Translations under genes and position numbers: made by a program
Assembly (NCBI RefSeq): GCF_014201515.1
Contig: NZ_JACHEQ010000004.1
Coordinates: 124,001 to 188,000, forward strand
DNA from: Anoxybacillus mongoliensis
GTDB lineage: Bacteria > Bacillota > Bacilli > Bacillales > Anoxybacillaceae
DNA: 64,000 nt
Direction: 5' to 3'
Part shown: positions 61,278 through 64,000 of the stretch, piece by piece
Numbering within the stretch: position 1 is the stretch's first letter
Layout of the letters: each line of letters starts with the position of its first letter
Notes under the pieces: generated by a model
Database searches by the model: none
What the model saw: only the letters and a program-made list of their open reading frames with translations
Told to the model about the DNA's origin: nothing

Positions 61278-63692
61278 ATGTTCGTTTCATACAAATGGCT
61301 ACAACAATATGTTGATTTAACAGGTATTACAGCAAAAGAATTAGCCGATCGCATCACGAAAGCAGGTATTGAAGTTGAAAGCGTCGAGGTGCGCAATAAA
61401 GGAATACAAGGTGTCGTCATCGGACATGTACTTGAGCGTGAACAACATCCGAACGCTGATAAATTAAGCAAATGTCTTGTCGATATTGGCGAAGGGGAGC
61501 CGGTGCAAATTATTTGCGGGGCGCCGAACGTCGCAAAAGGACAAAAGGTTGCCGTTGCGAAAGTTGGTGCGGTATTACCTGGCAATTTCAAAATTAAACG
61601 CGCCAAATTGCGCGGTGAGGAATCGAACGGCATGATTTGTTCGTTACAAGAACTTGGCGTGGAATCAAAATTAGTGCCGAAAGAATACGCTGATGGCATT
61701 TTCGTTTTCCCAAGCGATGCGCCGGTCGGAGCTGATGCGTTAGAACTACTTTACTTGGATGACGAAGTGTTAGAATTAGGATTAACCCCAAACCGTGCCG
61801 ATTGTTTAAGTATGATTGGCGTTGCTTATGAAGTAGCGGCTATTTTAGGACGGAGCGTGAAGTTGCCGGCAATCGAACTTCACGAAAACAATGAAAGTGT
61901 TCATGACTATATTTCTGTACGTGTCGATGCACCAGAAGACAATCCGTTATATGCGGGACGTATTGTGAAAAACGTGAAAATTGGTCCATCTCCGCTTTGG
62001 ATGCAAGCGCGTTTAATGGCAGCCGGCATTCGACCGCATAATAACGTTGTTGATATTACGAACTATATTTTACTTGAGTACGGCCAGCCGCTTCATGCGT
62101 TTGATTACGACCGCCTCGGTTCAAAAGAAATTGTCGTTCGCCGCGCGAAAGCAGGTGAAACGATCGAGACGCTCGACGATGTAGAGCGGACGCTGACAGA
62201 AGATCATCTTGTCATTACAAACGGCAAAGAGCCTGTCGCTTTAGCCGGTGTGATGGGCGGCGCGAACTCGGAAGTATGTGATGAAACAGTAAACGTATTT
62301 ATTGAAGCGGCATATTTTAACGGGGCGACGATTCGCCAAGCGGTCAAAGATCACGGATTGCGCAGCGAGTCGAGCACACGCTTTGAAAAAGGCATTGACC
62401 CAGCGCGCACGAAAGAAGCGCTTGACCGCGCAGCTGCGTTAATGGCGGAATATGCTAGCGGCGAAGTCGTTGGCGGCGTTGTCGAAGTCAACACGCTAAC
62501 AAAAAAAGAAGTCGTCGTTACGATTACGTTAGATCGTATCAATCGCGTGCTTGGCACAACAATTACGAAAGAAGAAGTGGGAGGCATTTTAACGAACTTG
62601 CAATTTACATTCACAGAAGATAACGGGACGTTTACGATTGCTGTTCCATCGCGCCGCCGCGATATTGCGATTGAAGAAGACATCATTGAAGAAGTGGCGC
62701 GTTTATACGGATACGATCATTTGCCAGCAACATTGCCGATCGGCGAGGCAAAGCCTGGGAAACTCACGCCATATCAAGCAAAGCGTCGCCACGTGCGCCG
62801 TTATTTAGAAGATGCGGGCTTGTTCCAAGCGATTACGTACTCGCTTACAAACGAAGCAAAAGCGACGATGTTTGCGCTTGAAACAGCGCAACCGATCCGT
62901 CTTGCTCTTCCGATGAGCGAAGAGCGTAGCGTCTTACGACAAAGCTTAGTACCGCACTTATTGGAAGCAGCAAGCTACAACCGTGCTCGCCAAGTCGAAA
63001 ACGTTGCCCTATACGAAATCGGCTCGGTATATTTAGCTAACGGCGAGAACGAATTGCCAAACGAAAAAGAACGTCTCGCGGGCGTTTTGACAGGCGTATG
63101 GCACGTCCATTTATGGCAAGGGGAGAAAAAAGCAGTTGACTTCTATGTCGTTAAAGGAATTTTAGATGGTTTGTTTGCGTTGCTAGGATTAGAGAATCGT
63201 ATCGAATATAAGCAAGCAAAACGCGAGCACCTTCATCCAGGGCGTACAGCAGAAATTTTATTAGATCATAAGACAATCGGCTTTGTCGGTCAGCTTCATC
63301 CGAACGTGCAAAAACAATTTGATTTGAAAGAAACGTATGTATTTGAGTTAGATCTTGAAGCGTTATTAAAAGCGGAAGTAGCCGACATTCGCTATACGGC
63401 GATTCCACGCTTCCCGTCGATTACGCGCGACATTGCTCTTGTTGTTGATGAGCATATCGTCGCGGGTGAGTTGCAAAAAGCGATTATCGCAGCGGGCGGC
63501 GAACTATTGAAAGACGTATCGATTTTCGATGTCTACAAAGGCGACCGTCTTCCAGACGGGAAAAAATCGCTCGCCTTCTCGCTCCGTTACTACGACCCAG
63601 AGCGGACATTAACAGATGAAGAAGTCACAAACGTTCACGAACAAGTGATTAAAGCGGTCGAACAACAATTCGGCGCCACATTGCGCGGATAA
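61278..63692 (+). CDS. pheT: Phenylalanyl-tRNA synthetase beta subunit
   Basis: An 804-aa subunit providing tRNA binding and editing. In order: EMAP-like tRNA-binding domain (about 40-155), B3/4 editing domain (about 200-395), B5 domain (about 400-480), the inactive catalytic-like core and C-terminal FDX anticodon domain (about 710-804, [16 protein letters not shown]). Codons are a little richer in G and C than in many neighbours. AAGGGAGG lies upstream of the ATG at 61278. Confidence 0.98.
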   Translation: MFVSYKWLQQYVDLTGITAKELADRITKAGIEVESVEVRNKGIQGVVIGHVLEREQHPNADKLSKCLVDIGEGEPVQIICGAPNVAKGQKVAVAKVGAVLPGNFKIKRAKLRGEESNGMICSLQELGVESKLVPKEYADGIFVFPSDAPVGADALELLYLDDEVLELGLTPNRADCLSMIGVAYEVAAILGRSVKLPAIELHENNESVHDYISVRVDAPEDNPLYAGRIVKNVKIGPSPLWMQARLMAAGIRPHNNVVDITNYILLEYGQPLHAFDYDRLGSKEIVVRRAKAGETIETLDDVERTLTEDHLVITNGKEPVALAGVMGGANSEVCDETVNVFIEAAYFNGATIRQAVKDHGLRSESSTRFEKGIDPARTKEALDRAAALMAEYASGEVVGGVVEVNTLTKKEVVVTITLDRINRVLGTTITKEEVGGILTNLQFTFTEDNGTFTIAVPSRRRDIAIEEDIIEEVARLYGYDHLPATLPIGEAKPGKLTPYQAKRRHVRRYLEDAGLFQAITYSLTNEAKATMFALETAQPIRLALPMSEERSVLRQSLVPHLLEAASYNRARQVENVALYEIGSVYLANGENELPNEKERLAGVLTGVWHVHLWQGEKKAVDFYVVKGILDGLFALLGLENRIEYKQAKREHLHPGRTAEILLDHKTIGFVGQLHPNVQKQFDLKETYVFELDLEALLKAEVADIRYTAIPRFPSITRDIALVVDEHIVAGELQKAIIAAGGELLKDVSIFDVYKGDRLPDGKKSLAFSLRYYDPERTLTDEEVTNVHEQVIKAVEQQFGATLRG

Positions 63693-63700
63693 GACGAATC

Positions 63701-63738
63701 CCCCATCTAATGCATAAGCATTGGATGGGGGTTTTTAT
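63701..63738 (+). terminator. Strong terminator after pheT
   Basis: CCCCCATCTAATGC and GCATTGGATGGGGG form a 14-bp stem (one G-U pair) with loop ATAA, followed by five T. Confidence 0.92.
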
Positions 63739-63775
63739 GTCCTTGTCGGATCGGTGAGGGCGTTTTTTGTCTAGT

Positions 63776-63834
63776 CCGCCAAAATTGGCGGGCGAACCGT
63801 CAAAAAATGGCGGGTCCGACACTATGTTGGCGGT
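63776..63834. repeat. GGCGG-rich dyad region, unassigned
   Basis: CCGCCAA-AA-TTGGCGG is a 7-bp dyad, and TGGCGG occurs twice more on the + strand before 63834. The stretch is much richer in G and C than its surroundings and is not coding. It lies between the pheT terminator and a truncated ORF; its role is unknown. Confidence 0.45.
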
Positions 63835-63894
63835 GAAGAAGTGGAAAAAGTGAAGTATAATCAAGCTATCAAAACGAAGGGAGGAATTTTTAAA

Positions 63895-64000
63895 ATGATT
63901 CGTCAATTGATCAATATAGCAGCAACGGTAATGCTTGTTGGAGGAGTTTTATTTGGCATAGGAAAAGATTCGTTGGCAACTTCGAATCATAATTCCTTAA
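63895..64000 (+). CDS. Partial ORF with N-terminal membrane or signal segment
   Basis: The first 35 codons of a gene that runs off the window. It opens MIRQLINIAATVMLVGGVLF and continues GIGKDSLATSNHNSL, so there is a hydrophobic segment at about 4-22 that may be a signal peptide or a membrane anchor. AAGGGAGG lies about 10 nt upstream, and a TATAAT-like box is at 63856. I do not recognise it; too little is present to name it. Confidence 0.6.
   Translation, partial: MIRQLINIAATVMLVGGVLFGIGKDSLATSNHNSL

Noticed and set aside
63649-63906. Reverse-strand frame across the pheT terminator
   Set aside because: It runs through a strong terminator and G+C-rich dyads and resembles no protein.

Overview
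The window is chromosomal DNA of a low-to-mid G+C Gram-positive spore former of the Bacillaceae, most like Anoxybacillus or Geobacillus. Evidence: gene order follows the Bacillus subtilis argGH-ytkL-ytoI-dnaE-accDA-pfkA-pyk-citZ-icd-mdh-phoPR-polA-gapB-speD-dnaBI-thrS-infC-pheST region almost gene for gene; spore genes are present (ytrH, ytrI, ytaF, ytxC, sspI); and regulation is Firmicute-type (T-boxes, an L20 leader, cre and CcpN-type sites, strong intrinsic terminators). Species is inferred, not shown.

Layout. 0-5.3 kb: the 3' part of argG, argH, a universal stress protein, a tiny conserved ORF, a divergent SDR and an M24 peptidase. 5.3-9.7 kb: ytkL, ytoI, ytpI, nrnA and the sporulation pair ytrHI. 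9.7-19.8 kb: dnaE, malic enzyme, a FadR-type GntR regulator, accDA, pfkA, pyk. 19.8-26.1 kb: fxsA, ytvI, ytwI, then TCA genes citZ-icd-mdh and a MaoC-like gene. 26.1-33.6 kb: phoPR, polA, mutM, ytaF, coaE. 33.7-43.3 kb: gapB, speD, an unknown gene, nrdR, dnaB, dnaI, ytxC, thrS behind a T-box, and infC-rpmI-rplT behind an L20-type leader. 43.3-45.0 kb: an all-alpha dUTPase and ysdC.

45.0-58.3 kb is an accessory block: a galactoside uptake and catabolism operon with a sugar-binding lipoprotein, two ABC permeases, GH36 alpha-galactosidase, galK, galE, class II galT, GH42 beta-galactosidase, a LacI-type regulator and galM. It sits between ysdC and sspI, which are close neighbours in B. subtilis. 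Oligosaccharides would be imported whole, cut by the two glycosidases in the cytoplasm and fed through the Leloir pathway. No transport ATPase is encoded, so a shared MsmX-type ATPase elsewhere is expected. Core synteny resumes with sspI, msrA, ysgA and T-box-controlled pheST; the window ends inside a new ORF.

The most interesting candidate for something undescribed is the 5' leader of speD (about 34826-34973). It has its own sigma-A promoter, a folded hairpin, two copies of CGTGGTA that compete for one ACTAC partner, and a CCCCC loop complementary to the GGGGG Shine-Dalgarno. Others are a GntR regulator between malic enzyme and acetyl-CoA carboxylase with a nested dyad upstream, an SDR lacking its catalytic Ser and Tyr, a long hairpin plus cre in the citZ leader, and convergent gene pairs whose identical C-termini are encoded by one palindromic terminator.
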